DNA of 45,840 nt from Mesorhizobium sp. 65-26. Lineage in GTDB: Bacteria; Pseudomonadota; Alphaproteobacteria; Rhizobiales; Rhizobiaceae. Every line of letters begins with the position of its first letter. Positions within the stretch are counted from its first letter, which is position 1. This document shows, piece by piece, positions 16,139 to 25,100 of the stretch. The notes under the pieces were generated by a model that saw only the letters and a list, made by a program, of their open reading frames with translations, made no database searches and was not told where the DNA came from. The stretch is taken from NCBI GenBank assembly GCA_001899205.1, contig MKVL01000024.1, forward strand, positions 1-45,840, given 5' to 3'. Position numbers and translations under genes: made by a program.

Positions 16139-16606
16139 TCAGAAGGCGTGGCGATGCCTGGGCGCGTCGCCAACGCCGCGTTGCCGGCGCTTCAAGGCCT
16201 TTGCTGGTCCGGCGTCGTGACCGTGCGAGAGGTCCTCGATGATTGGGCAATGCGGCCGATCGTCCCCCTGACAGTGCTCCGCCAGATGACGCAAAGTCTT
16301 CGACATGTCGCGGAGTTCGCGCATCTTCCGCTCGAGTTCCGCGACATGTTCCATGGCGATGCGCTTGACATCGGCACTGGCACGTGACCGGTCGCCCCAA
16401 AGCGCCAGCAGATTGGCCATCTGGTTCACTGAAAAGCCGAGATCCCGGGCACGCCGAATGAAGCGAAGGGCGTGAACGTCGCTTTCCGAATAAACCCGAT
16501 AGCCGGCGCCGGTTCGTGCAACGTTCGGGATCAGATCAATCGATTCATAGTAACGAATCATCTTCGCAGACACGCCCGACGCCGCTGCCGCTTCACCAAT
16601 GTTCAT
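16139..16606 (-). CDS. cueR: CueR/HmrR, copper-responsive MerR-family regulator
   Basis: A 155-residue MerR-type activator: N-terminal winged HTH (MNIGEAAAASGVSAKMIRYY), a dimerisation helix and a metal loop. The residues that define Cu(I)/Ag(I)/Au(I) sensors are in register with E. coli CueR: Ser77, Cys112 and Cys120 (CQGDDRPHC). It should bind the two dyads between copA and copZ and underwind their long spacers when copper is bound. It lies 79 bases downstream of copA. The C-terminus is about 20 residues longer than E. coli CueR, ending in a basic and His-rich tail (GHDAG..., RHRHAF). Confidence 0.95.
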   Translation of the reverse strand: MNIGEAAAASGVSAKMIRYYESIDLIPNVARTGAGYRVYSESDVHALRFIRRARDLGFSVNQMANLLALWGDRSRASADVKRIAMEHVAELERKMRELRDMSKTLRHLAEHCQGDDRPHCPIIEDLSHGHDAGPAKALKRRQRGVGDAPRHRHAF

Positions 16607-16685
16607 CAGCGAGTTCCTACCGGTTTGAAGGGTCCCCGCGACCCTAGAGCTGGAATTTGGGATAAATAGGACTGCACCAGCTCAA

Positions 16686-19226
16686 TCATATCACCAACGC
16701 CTCTTCGGGCACCTGCTTCGACTGTGATCTATCGTCGATCGGAGCGCGAAAGCGCCTCAGGCGCAACGCGTTGGTCAGCACAAAAACACTGGACAGCGCC
16801 ATGGCGCCGGCGGCGAGCATCGGGGAAAGGAGCGTCCCGTAGAATGGGTAGAGCGCGCCGGCGGCAATCGGTATGAGTGCGACGTTATAGGCAAAGGCCC
16901 AGAACAGATTCTGGCCGATGTTGCGGATCGTAGCCTTGGAGAGTGCAATCGCATTGGCCACGCCGCGAAGATCGCCCGACATCAGGACGACGTCGGCGCT
17001 TTCGATGGCAATGTCCGTGCCCGTTCCGATCGCGATGCCGACATCGGCGGCGGCCAGCGCCGGCGCATCGTTGATGCCATCGCCAACAAAGGCAACTCGG
17101 AAACCGTCTTGGCCAAGTCGCTTGACTGCCTCGACCTTGCCGTCGGGAAGCACCTCGGCGACGATTTCATCGATACCGATGCGCCGTCCGATCGCCTCGG
17201 CCGTGCGACGGTTGTCGCCGGTCACCATGGCGACTCGGAGACCAAGCGCGTGCAACGCCTCTATCGCCTTTGACGTTGAAGCCTTGATCGGATCGGCAAC
17301 TGCGACGATCGCGGCGAGCTTGCCATCTATGGCAGCATAGAGAGGGGTTTTGCCCTCGTCTGCAAGACGGCCGGCTGCCGAGGCAAACGCAGAGATGTCC
17401 AGACCAAGCCGGGTCATCAAACGATCGGCGCCGACTTCGACCTTGCGATCTTCAACGGTCGCACTTGCGCCGAAGCCGGGAACGGCATCGAAGTTCTTGA
17501 CATCGGCGAGCACAAGGCCGCGATGTTCAGCGGCCCGCACGATCGCCTCCGCCACCGGATGTTCGGAACGAGCCTCGACGGAGCCGACAAGCCTCAAGAC
17601 ATCGGCTTCGGCAAATCCGTCCGACACCACGAAGTCGGTGAGTTCGGGCCGGCCCTCGGTTAGCGTACCGGTCTTGTCGAGCGCGATAACCTTGGCGTCA
17701 CGCAGCGTCTGCAGTGCATCGCCTTTACGGAACAGCGCGCCCAGCTCGGCCGCGCGGCCGGTACCCACCATGATCGAGGTAGGCGTGGCGAGACCCATGG
17801 CGCAGGGGCAGGCAATGATCAGAACTGCAACCGCGTTGACCAGCGCGAAGGAAAGCGCTGGCTCAGGCCCAAGGAAAAGCCAGACCGCGAAGGTCAGCAA
17901 AGCAGCCGCGATAACGGCCGGCACGAACCATGCCGTCACTTTGTCCACAAGCGCCTGGATCGGCAGCTTCGCGCCCTGGGCAGCCTCGACCATGCGAATA
18001 ATCTGTGCAAGCAGCGTCGCCGAACCGACCTTGGTGGCACGAAAGGAAAAGCTGCCAGTCTTGTTGATGGTGCCGCCCACGACTTCCGCATCGATGCCTT
18101 TGGCGACCGGAAGCGGTTCGCCTGTCATCATGGATTCGTCAACGAAGGACGATCCTTCGACGATCTCGCCGTCAACCGCGATCTTCTCACCGGGGCGCAC
18201 CACAACCATATCGCCTACCCGAACCTCGGCGACTGGCACTTCGACGGTGACTCCATCCTTGACGACCCGCGCAGTCTTAGGCTGAAGGCCGACGAGTTTC
18301 TTGATCGCGTCGCTGGTCCGGCCTTTGGCCCTCGCTTCGAGGGTACGGCCGAGCAGGATGAGTGTGACGATGACGGCTGCCGCTTCGTAGTAGACGTTGG
18401 CAGTGCCCGCCGGGAGGGCATAGGGAAAGAAAGTCGCGATGACCGAATAAGCCCAGGCGGCGCCCGAGCCGAGCGCGACAAGCGCGTTCATATCCGGCGC
18501 GCGCTTGAGCAGCGCCGGCACTCCCTTCTGGAAGAAGCGAAGGCCGGGGCCGAACAGGACGATCGTGGTGAGAACGAATTGCGTGCGCCAGTTCCACTCG
18601 CCGAGCGTCATCATCACCCAATGGTGGAACGCAGGTACGAGATGGGAGCCCATTTCGAGAACAAGGACAGGCAAGGTCAGCAGCGCCGCCAGCGCGAGCG
18701 AACGGCCGAGCACGCGGATCTCGGCGGCGCGCCCGTCGCGCTCGCGGTCCTCTCGCGCATCCGGGAAGATCTGACGCGCCTCGTAGCCTGCTGAGCCCAC
18801 CGCGCTCACAACCGCTGCGGCCTCGACCGCACCCGCGACGATCTGGACGCTGGCTCGCTCCGTTGCCAGATTGACGCTGGCTTCGGTCACGCCGGGCACA
18901 TTCTTGAGCGCCTTCTCAAGGCGCGCGACGCAGGAGGCGCAGGTCATGCCCTCGATTGCAAATTCGATTGAGTCCGTACGCGTTTGGTAGCCGACAGCCG
19001 ATACCGCCGCCACAACGGGAGCAAGGTCCGGCTTGCCGGCAAAGATCACTTCAGCACGTTCGGCCGCCAGATTGACTGATGAAGAGACGACTTCAGGCAC
19101 AGCGGCGATCGCCTTTTCCACCCGTCGCACGCAGGATGCGCATGTCATGCCTTCGATGCCGAGCTGAACCGTGGAACTATAATTTGAAACGGATCCCGCT
19201 GCTTCGTTGCGAGTGATGGCGTTCAT
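16686..19226 (-). CDS. copA: CopA, Cu(I)-exporting P1B-1 ATPase
   Basis: 846 residues. Two N-terminal heavy-metal-associated domains carry GMTCASC (Cys29/Cys32 and Cys96/Cys99). Eight membrane helices follow, with the ion-pathway motif Cys473-Pro-Cys475 (ACPCAMG). Catalytic motifs: TGE at 368-370, the phosphorylated Asp517 in DKTGT, and [10 protein letters not shown] in the hinge. It pumps Cu(I) from cytosol to periplasm. It is first in the unit copA-cueR-oxidase-yqaA. A CueR-type promoter lies 34-64 bases before the ATG, divergent from the copZ promoter. Confidence 0.96.
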   Translation of the reverse strand: MNAITRNEAAGSVSNYSSTVQLGIEGMTCASCVRRVEKAIAAVPEVVSSSVNLAAERAEVIFAGKPDLAPVVAAVSAVGYQTRTDSIEFAIEGMTCASCVARLEKALKNVPGVTEASVNLATERASVQIVAGAVEAAAVVSAVGSAGYEARQIFPDAREDRERDGRAAEIRVLGRSLALAALLTLPVLVLEMGSHLVPAFHHWVMMTLGEWNWRTQFVLTTIVLFGPGLRFFQKGVPALLKRAPDMNALVALGSGAAWAYSVIATFFPYALPAGTANVYYEAAAVIVTLILLGRTLEARAKGRTSDAIKKLVGLQPKTARVVKDGVTVEVPVAEVRVGDMVVVRPGEKIAVDGEIVEGSSFVDESMMTGEPLPVAKGIDAEVVGGTINKTGSFSFRATKVGSATLLAQIIRMVEAAQGAKLPIQALVDKVTAWFVPAVIAAALLTFAVWLFLGPEPALSFALVNAVAVLIIACPCAMGLATPTSIMVGTGRAAELGALFRKGDALQTLRDAKVIALDKTGTLTEGRPELTDFVVSDGFAEADVLRLVGSVEARSEHPVAEAIVRAAEHRGLVLADVKNFDAVPGFGASATVEDRKVEVGADRLMTRLGLDISAFASAAGRLADEGKTPLYAAIDGKLAAIVAVADPIKASTSKAIEALHALGLRVAMVTGDNRRTAEAIGRRIGIDEIVAEVLPDGKVEAVKRLGQDGFRVAFVGDGINDAPALAAADVGIAIGTGTDIAIESADVVLMSGDLRGVANAIALSKATIRNIGQNLFWAFAYNVALIPIAAGALYPFYGTLLSPMLAAGAMALSSVFVLTNALRLRRFRAPIDDRSQSKQVPEEALVI

Positions 19227-19259
19227 GTTTCCGCAACTCCATTTTAGTCGTTGCAGGAA

Positions 19260-19290
19260 CAGATAAAGGTTCCAGTGATGGGAAGGTCAA
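19260..19290 (-). promoter_or_regulatory. CueR-type promoter of copA
   Basis: On the minus strand: -35 TTGACC (19290-19285), a 19-base spacer and -10 TATCTG (19265-19260). The spacer holds an imperfect dyad (ACCTTCC ... GGAACC). A 19-base spacer is the mark of MerR-family promoters that need activation. Confidence 0.8.
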
Positions 19291-19341
19291 GAGGAAAATT
19301 TGTGTCACGGCTATCCGGTCGGCTGAACCCAAGAACAGCTC

Positions 19342-19372
19342 TTGACCTTCCCACGATGGGAGGCCCCATACC
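19342..19372 (+). promoter_or_regulatory. CueR-type promoter of copZ
   Basis: -35 TTGACC (19342-19347), a 19-base spacer and a weak -10 CATACC (19367-19372). The spacer contains the dyad CTTCCCA-cga-TGGGAGG, closely related to the copA operator. The two operators face away from each other about 57 bases apart. Confidence 0.75.
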
Positions 19373-19404
19373 GAGTGGGCCAGCACTGAAAAGGAGAAAC
19401 TGCA

Positions 19405-19608
19405 ATGCTGAAACTGAGGGTTCCGGATATGAGCTGCGGCCATTGCGCCAGCACGATCGAAAAGGCCGTTAAGAGCATTGACCCGACCGCGCGGGTCGCG
19501 ATTGACCTCGGGTCATCAACGGTGGCCATCGAAACCAAGGCGAATGAAGCGGCGATCTGCGATGTCATCAGATCCGCCGGCTACGACAACGAAGAATTGG
19601 CCGCTTGA
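19405..19608 (+). CDS. copZ: CopZ-like copper chaperone (HMA domain)
   Basis: A 67-residue soluble heavy-metal-associated domain with the metal site MSCGHC (Cys12 and Cys15) and the expected beta-alpha-beta pattern. It carries Cu(I) in the cytosol and delivers it to CopA. AAGGAG lies just upstream of the ATG. It is the first gene of the plus-strand arm, controlled by its own CueR-type promoter and followed by the DUF4396-oxidase fusion. Confidence 0.92.
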   Translation: MLKLRVPDMSCGHCASTIEKAVKSIDPTARVAIDLGSSTVAIETKANEAAICDVIRSAGYDNEELAA

Positions 19609-19722
19609 ACAATTCGAACGCGGTCGACGCGGATCATAAATGTGTCGGCCGCGTTTGTTACATCGGTTATATCGATAACTGTGCCGCCCGATCGCGTGAG
19701 GCGGGAGTTCGAGGGCGGACAC

Positions 19723-21690
19723 ATGCTCATTCAACCGATCGACTATTTTCTCGCATTCTGGTTCGCGATAGCTGCTGCCTCCACGCTATATGTCGGCTTC
19801 GACCAGTACCGAAACAATCCCGAGCCGGTGGTGATGAAGTGGGGTTTCATCCTGGTGACCCTCTATATGGGTCCGCTCGGTCTGCTGCTTTATGTGCTTG
19901 CCGACAAGGAGCCGCGTCCCGGCGAGCACGAAGCATTCACCAGGCCGCTCTGGAAGCAGGGCGTCGGCTCGACCATTCACTGCGTCGCCGGCGACGCCAC
20001 CGGCATCATCCTCGCCGCCGTCATCACCGCGACGCTCGGCCTGCCGATGTGGCTCGATCTCATCGTCGAATATCTGGCTGGCTTCGCGTTCGGCCTGTTC
20101 ATATTCCAGTCGTTGTTCATGAAATCGATGATGGGCGGCACCTATTGGGAGAATGTGAGGAAGAGCTTCCTGCCCGAATTCGTCTCGATGAACTTCATGA
20201 TGGCCGGCATGGCGCCGGTCATGAGTTTCCTGATGATGGGTCGCGACATGCGCGCGATGGAGCCGACGGAGCTTTTGTTCTGGGGCGTGATGTCGATCGG
20301 CGTCATCGCCGGGTTCACGCTTGCCTATCCCGCCAATGTCTGGCTGGTCGCGCGCAAGCTGAAGCATGGGCTGATGACGCAACGCCCGCAGGCCGTTAAA
20401 CCCGATCAGGAGACAAGGCACGCGCATGACGGTGCATCCGACATGGCGGAAGAAGGCCATGCCGGACATACCGGGAAGGCCGCGCCTGCGAAGGCACAGG
20501 CGAGGGCTTCTCATGCCGCCCACCCCGCGCAACAAGGAGGCCATTCATCTCACGCGGCCCATGGGAGCGGCGGCCACCGAATGGAGACGGACGCCACGAC
20601 GCCTCAGATTGCTTCGCTCAGTGTGGTTTCCCTGATTGCGTTGGCGATCGGCATGATGGCGCCGGCGAACTGGCTGAACCTGACGCTGTCGGCCCGCGAG
20701 GTCGGCGGCGCCATTATGCCCCCCGGCATGATCATGGACCGCGACACGCCCGCCGCAGCTATGCGCGACATGGCGGCGGTTGATCCTCGGCTGGTGAGTT
20801 TCAAGGCTGATCCCGCGGCACAGGGAGGCGCTGTCCTCGAACCGCGAATAGAGAACGGCGTCAAAGTTTTCGATCTCGAGGCTTCGGTTATCCGCTGGTC
20901 GATTCTGCCTGGGGTGGAGGTCGAGGCCTTTGCCTACAACAAACAGGTTCCCGGTCCGACGCTGCGCGTTACCCAAGGTGATCGCGTTCGCATCAACGTC
21001 ACCAATAGGCTGCCCGAAAGCACAACCGTGCACTGGCACGGCCTTGACGTGCCGAACGCGATGGATGGTCCAGCCTACGTCACACAGAAGCCGATCGAGC
21101 CCGGTGAGACTTTTTCCTACGAATACACCGTTGAACAGTCCGGTACATATTTCTACCACACCCATGACCACGTCGACCGTCAGCAGGCGCTCGGCCTCTA
21201 CGGCGCTCTGATCATCGACCCGAAAAATCCGGCCGACGCTATCACCGCCGACCTGGAATACACCGTTCAACTTCAGGAATGGCTCAAACGGGAAGGACTG
21301 ACTTTTCCGTCCATGCCGATGGACGGCGGCTTCCCTAATTTCTTCACCATCAACGGCAAGTCTTACCCGGCGACGGAGACGATCAACATGAAGGTGGGTC
21401 AGCTGCTCAAGATCCGTTTCGTGGGCTCCAACACCACCGCCATCCATCCGATGCATATTCACGGCGGGCCGTTCCAGGTCGTCGCCGTAGACGGCGCGAC
21501 GCTGCCCCAGACCGCACGGTATACGGCCGACACTGTCAATGTTGGCCCGGGGCAGAGGTTCGACGTCCTGTGGCGGGCGCTTCGGCCAGGCAAGTGGCTA
21601 TTGCATTGCCACATCCCGCATCACACGACGAACAACAATGTTGAGGAGAAGGGCGGCGGTGGGCTCACCATGGTCATAGATGTCAATTAG
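19723..21690 (+). CDS. Fusion of a DUF4396 membrane domain with a multicopper oxidase
   Basis: I start at ATG 19723 (a G-rich GAGGGCGG upstream), giving 655 residues. The first 230 residues form a DUF4396-like domain of about five helices, with an unusually Met-rich helix (MNFMMAGMAPVMSFLMMG). A roughly 60-residue linker is full of His and Ala (HAHDG, EEGHAGHTG, SHAAHPAQQGGHSSHAAHG). A sixth helix (SVVSLIALAIGMM) then leads into a complete two-ended multicopper oxidase domain with HWHG, YHTHDH, HPMHIHG and HCHIPHH. By topology the oxidase is probably periplasmic and the His linker cytoplasmic. It could tie copper uptake or binding to oxidation at one membrane protein. Confidence 0.88.
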   Translation: MLIQPIDYFLAFWFAIAAASTLYVGFDQYRNNPEPVVMKWGFILVTLYMGPLGLLLYVLADKEPRPGEHEAFTRPLWKQGVGSTIHCVAGDATGIILAAVITATLGLPMWLDLIVEYLAGFAFGLFIFQSLFMKSMMGGTYWENVRKSFLPEFVSMNFMMAGMAPVMSFLMMGRDMRAMEPTELLFWGVMSIGVIAGFTLAYPANVWLVARKLKHGLMTQRPQAVKPDQETRHAHDGASDMAEEGHAGHTGKAAPAKAQARASHAAHPAQQGGHSSHAAHGSGGHRMETDATTPQIASLSVVSLIALAIGMMAPANWLNLTLSAREVGGAIMPPGMIMDRDTPAAAMRDMAAVDPRLVSFKADPAAQGGAVLEPRIENGVKVFDLEASVIRWSILPGVEVEAFAYNKQVPGPTLRVTQGDRVRINVTNRLPESTTVHWHGLDVPNAMDGPAYVTQKPIEPGETFSYEYTVEQSGTYFYHTHDHVDRQQALGLYGALIIDPKNPADAITADLEYTVQLQEWLKREGLTFPSMPMDGGFPNFFTINGKSYPATETINMKVGQLLKIRFVGSNTTAIHPMHIHGGPFQVVAVDGATLPQTARYTADTVNVGPGQRFDVLWRALRPGKWLLHCHIPHHTTNNNVEEKGGGGLTMVIDVN

Positions 21691-21712
21691 CGGCGGCCAA
21701 GGTCTCTGATCG

Positions 21713-22657
21713 ATGCTTCCAATCTCCGATGTTCCCGCCGATGCGGCCGATCTGCTCGACTGTCTGATTGTTGGGGGAGGGCCAGCCGGTTTGGCGGCGG
21801 CCATATATCTTGCTCGCTTCCATCTCTCGGTCCTAGTGGCCGATAGCGGCGAGAGTCGGGCTGACCTGATTCCGCTCACCCGTAACCTAGCAGGTTTTCC
21901 CGATGGAATTGCAGGATCCGAACTTCTCGGGCGCATCCGGGAGCAAGGAAGGCGCTACGGGGTACGCCATTGGGCTGGCAATGTGGTCTCCTTGCAGGGA
22001 GGGTTTGGCAGGTTTGTGGCTCAAGCACGCGAAGGTATATTTCAAGCGCGCACCGTGCTGATGACAACGGGCGTCTTCAACCGGAGACCGAATATGCCTG
22101 CCAATGTCCACGCGGAGGCTCTGTCACGCGGGCTATTGCGCTATTGTCCGATTTGCGATGGCTATGAGGTGACCGATAGCGCGGTCGCGGTGATAGGAAC
22201 CAGCGAACACGGAACGAACGAAGCGGAGTTCTTGCGCAGTTACACCGCCGATGTGACGTTGATCGCACCGACTGGCGACCATGAACTTGACGCATCGCAA
22301 AGGTCGCGACTCGAGAACGGCGCTATTCAAGCGGTTAACGGTCCCTGTCTCGATTTTGAACTGATGCAGGACGGCATCGTGATCGCGACACCGACCGGCC
22401 GCCGCTTGTTCGCAACGATCTATGCAGCGTTAGGGTCCGATGTCCGATCTGAAATTGCAGCTGCGATGGACGCGGAAGTATCGAGCGATGGATGTCTTAT
22501 AGTCGATAAACACCAGAGAACCTCGGTAGCGGGTCTATATGCGGCGGGCGACGTGGTGCGTGGGCTTGATCAGCTTTCCTATGCAATGGGACAGGGCGCC
22601 GCCGCCGCCGTCGCAATCCGAAACGACCTAGCTCGCTCGACTCCGTTGCGGCGGTAG
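21713..22657 (+). CDS. Thioredoxin-reductase-like FAD/NAD(P)H oxidoreductase
   Basis: 314 residues of the TrxB fold: FAD-binding GGGPAG (21-26), a redox pair Cys145-Pro-Ile-Cys148 (CPICDGYE), an NAD(P)-binding segment (AVAVIGTSEHG, atypical, with T-S in place of the third Gly of GxGxxG), and the C-terminal FAD motif (GLYAAGDVVRGLDQ). It should reduce thioredoxin or a similar thiol partner in the cytosol. It lies 22 bases after the DUF4396-oxidase fusion, so it belongs to the copZ unit and is likely copper-induced. The altered dinucleotide motif leaves cofactor preference open. Confidence 0.88.
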   Translation: MLPISDVPADAADLLDCLIVGGGPAGLAAAIYLARFHLSVLVADSGESRADLIPLTRNLAGFPDGIAGSELLGRIREQGRRYGVRHWAGNVVSLQGGFGRFVAQAREGIFQARTVLMTTGVFNRRPNMPANVHAEALSRGLLRYCPICDGYEVTDSAVAVIGTSEHGTNEAEFLRSYTADVTLIAPTGDHELDASQRSRLENGAIQAVNGPCLDFELMQDGIVIATPTGRRLFATIYAALGSDVRSEIAAAMDAEVSSDGCLIVDKHQRTSVAGLYAAGDVVRGLDQLSYAMGQGAAAAVAIRNDLARSTPLRR

Positions 22658-22715
22658 CGATGGCACCATGGGGAGACAACTTCCGATGGGTGCGCGACTC
22701 CTATGTTGGAACAGG

Positions 22716-23822
22716 CTACAGAGTGTCGTCAGGGCCACCCCGCCGGTGTTTTGTATGGTCGGCGTGCCGACGAAAGGCGTTGCCAGTACGGTCCCTGCCG
22801 GCGAGATCGCGACCGACGAAATACCTGATCTTGAATAGCGCAACGGCGAGAACAATCCCGATCGCCACATACCAGATTGGTTTCGCCCCTGAGCTTTCAC
22901 CGAGGTCGTTGCGAATAATCGAGACCGCGGCGCCGACATGCAGAACCGCCAGCACAGTCAAAGCCAGCGCCGTTGTGGCAAGGGGGATGTATCGCTTCCA
23001 CCAGTGGTCGGCGACATGGCCAATCTCGTTGAGGTTGAAGCCGGTGAACTGCTCGGCCTGTATGCCGTCCTCGCCGACCCCTGATTCCACCAACATCTTT
23101 CTCATTGCGCTGACCATCTCCGGTAGCCCGGAAACATAATAGACGGGGTGTAGCGGTGCACCGACATGCTTCGTTAGCATGGAACGGGTTATGCGCCCGG
23201 TTTCGCCGTTCCATGGATACGCTGACTTTGCTGCTTCGGTCATCGTCGCAACCAGCGTGAAAGACGGGTTTTTCGCCGCGATTTCTTGCAATTCCCTGAG
23301 ATACGCAGCGTCCTCCGGTCGCCGGTTCGAGTAGAACAGAAATAGCCTGTGCGATAGCCTTCGCTCGATCGCGTCCTTGATCATCGAAAAGGCCGGAACG
23401 ATGCCGGTGCCGCCCGCGAGAAAGACTGCTGGCCGCGAAGTATCCTCATGCAGGGCAAATGCCCCATGCGGAACATCGAGCAGCATCTCAATCAGTACCT
23501 TGTCGCCGGCCTGCAGGCTGCCGAGAACCCGCTTGAATGCCGTGTCACGCACCCGCATTGCGATCACCAGTTCGGGGTCCTGGGGCGTGCTGGCGAGCGA
23601 GAAGAACCGGCTATTGCCCTCGCGGTCGGTTTCGTGGGGATTGATCAACGACATCCGCACATGCTGCCCAGCCTTGAAGCTAAAGCCCTCCGGCTTCTCG
23701 AACATGAAAGCCCAACTGCCTTCCGCGATCGGCTTCTTGTCCTTGAGAGCCACCTCAAACGAGGCCTTCTTTATCGACGCGCCCCGACGACTATGCATGC
23801 GACGATAGCGTTCGTGATCCAT
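22716..23822 (-). CDS. FNR-like FAD/NAD(P)H oxidoreductase with a C-terminal membrane pair
   Basis: I start at ATG 23822 (AGAGGA upstream); a longer frame to 24065 would overlap the operators and the TetR gene. 368 residues: an FAD domain (RFFSLAS), an NAD(P) domain (GGTGIVPAFSM, YVSGLPEMV, and EQFTGF) and two C-terminal membrane helices (about residues 275-300 and 312-335). It resembles ferredoxin-NADP reductase-type enzymes anchored in the membrane, without its own iron-sulfur domain. It is divergent from a TetR gene and probably repressed by it. The electron acceptor is unknown. Confidence 0.82.
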   Translation of the reverse strand: MDHERYRRMHSRRGASIKKASFEVALKDKKPIAEGSWAFMFEKPEGFSFKAGQHVRMSLINPHETDREGNSRFFSLASTPQDPELVIAMRVRDTAFKRVLGSLQAGDKVLIEMLLDVPHGAFALHEDTSRPAVFLAGGTGIVPAFSMIKDAIERRLSHRLFLFYSNRRPEDAAYLRELQEIAAKNPSFTLVATMTEAAKSAYPWNGETGRITRSMLTKHVGAPLHPVYYVSGLPEMVSAMRKMLVESGVGEDGIQAEQFTGFNLNEIGHVADHWWKRYIPLATTALALTVLAVLHVGAAVSIIRNDLGESSGAKPIWYVAIGIVLAVALFKIRYFVGRDLAGRDRTGNAFRRHADHTKHRRGGPDDTL

Positions 23823-23929
23823 CGGTGTCCTCTGCTGCTTAAAAATGGCTTCAAACCCAAGCCGGCAGGCGAGAGCTGCTGTCAAAGACAACTTGCCGAC
23901 GAAGCGAAAGGCCACCAGGGTGAACATCC

Positions 23930-23945
23930 TGTCCGATACTGGACA
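23930..23945. promoter_or_regulatory. Candidate TetR operator, copy 1
   Basis: TGTCC-gatact-GGACA, a perfect 5-bp dyad with a 6-base centre. It closely matches the second site 54 bases away. Between the two lies another small palindrome, TTCGTCAACGAA (23958-23969). All lie between the divergent oxidoreductase and TetR genes. Confidence 0.55.
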
Positions 23946-23983
23946 TGAAGTACGGAATTCGTCAACGAACAGAACGCCGTGAA

Positions 23984-23999
23984 TGTCCGGAAATAGACA
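23984..23999. promoter_or_regulatory. Candidate TetR operator, copy 2
   Basis: TGTCC-ggaaat-AGACA, nearly the same 16-base dyad as copy 1, ending 29 bases before the TetR start. The pair suggests autoregulation and joint control of the oxidoreductase. Confidence 0.5.
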
Positions 24000-24027
24000 C
24001 AGCAACTTGAAGTGGCTTTGAAAACAG

Positions 24028-24630
24028 ATGGCAGAACGGACGATAGACCGCCGCATTGCCCGCACAAGGGCAACGCTGCAACATGCCTTGATCTCGCTTA
24101 TCCCGAAGAAGGGCTATGAGGCGATTACCGTTGAAGACATTTGCGATGTCGCCAATGTCGGCCGATCGACCTTCTACGCCCACTGCACTGGCAAGGACGA
24201 CCTAAAACGGCGCGGCCTCGACGAGCACTTGCGAGCGCTGCTTTCCGCCCGGCAGAAGGAGGCGCTGGCGGCGCAGGGCGATGGCCGCGCCAGAAGCCTC
24301 GCCTTCAGCCTGCTACTGTTCGAGCACGCGCGGGATCATCTGGAACTCTATCGGGCCCTGGCTGGTGGCCGTGGCGGCGAAGTCAGTCTCGGCAGCATCC
24401 GCGAGATCCTTTCGGATCTGGTGCGCGCCGAACTGGCCGTGACCGCCGCCAAGAACCTCCCAGGGGCGGCCCCGCGCGAATTCGTTGTCCAATATGTTGT
24501 CGGTGCCTACATGGCGGTCTTGACTTGGTGGCTCGACCGCGGCGCAAAGCCGCCGCCCGCCGAGGTCGATCGGATGTTCCGCCGCCTAGCCACTGACGGA
24601 ATTCTGGCTCACCTTGTTGAAGGCAGCTGA
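24028..24630 (+). CDS. TetR/AcrR-family transcriptional regulator
   Basis: 200 residues. The N-terminal TetR DNA-binding domain is clear (ARTRATLQHALISLIPKKG, then ITVEDICDVANVGRSTFYAH), followed by an all-helical ligand domain of ordinary length. It is divergent from the FNR-like oxidoreductase, with two matching dyads in between, so it probably represses both genes. The ligand is unknown; an electrophile, quinone or nitroaromatic compound reduced by the enzyme is a reasonable guess. Confidence 0.9.
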   Translation: MAERTIDRRIARTRATLQHALISLIPKKGYEAITVEDICDVANVGRSTFYAHCTGKDDLKRRGLDEHLRALLSARQKEALAAQGDGRARSLAFSLLLFEHARDHLELYRALAGGRGGEVSLGSIREILSDLVRAELAVTAAKNLPGAAPREFVVQYVVGAYMAVLTWWLDRGAKPPPAEVDRMFRRLATDGILAHLVEGS

Positions 24631-24722
24631 CGCGGCGTTGCCAAAGCTTCTGTAGACCCCGGGAATACAGGAGACCTGCGTACAGCGGAGGCGCTATGCC
24701 TCCCCTGCCCCGGTCGCGGCAA

Positions 24723-24962
24723 TTATATGCCGAGCATCTTCTTGGCTTTGTTGAGCGCAGCCATTGATCCTGTATGATCGCCGGCGGCGTGCAATTTCTC
24801 GCCTTGGGCGCGCAGTTCCATGACTTTGGTCATGTCGGCCTTCGAGAGGGTCGCGGTCGGCAACGCCGCGTCGATCGCGGCCATGACGGTTGGGCATGAA
24901 TTCGCAAATGCGGTCGCTGGGACGATCGACAAGAAAAGTGCAAGCGAAATTGAGCGTAACAT
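24723..24962 (-). CDS. Small exported protein of unknown function
   Basis: Starting at ATG 24962 (GGGAGA upstream) the product is 79 residues: a signal peptide (RSISLALFLSIVPATAFA) and a mature, mostly helical part of about 60 residues with one Cys (SCPTVM) and a TPR-like or coiled end (LRAQGEKLHAAGDHTGSMAA). I do not recognise the family. It lies alone between the TetR gene and the iron-binding-like gene. It is too short for a confident function; a periplasmic adaptor is a guess. Confidence 0.55.
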   Translation of the reverse strand: MLRSISLALFLSIVPATAFANSCPTVMAAIDAALPTATLSKADMTKVMELRAQGEKLHAAGDHTGSMAALNKAKKMLGI

Positions 24963-25100
24963 GGACGTTTCTCCCTGCCGGCTCCGGAATGTCTGACATC
25001 GGCGAGCGGCATTCCATGGTACACGGCGGCGGCGGTTACGCAATCAGCATCGGAGTGGTACAAAAGATATTGGCGACTAGCACCGCCAAAGCTAACCTGC

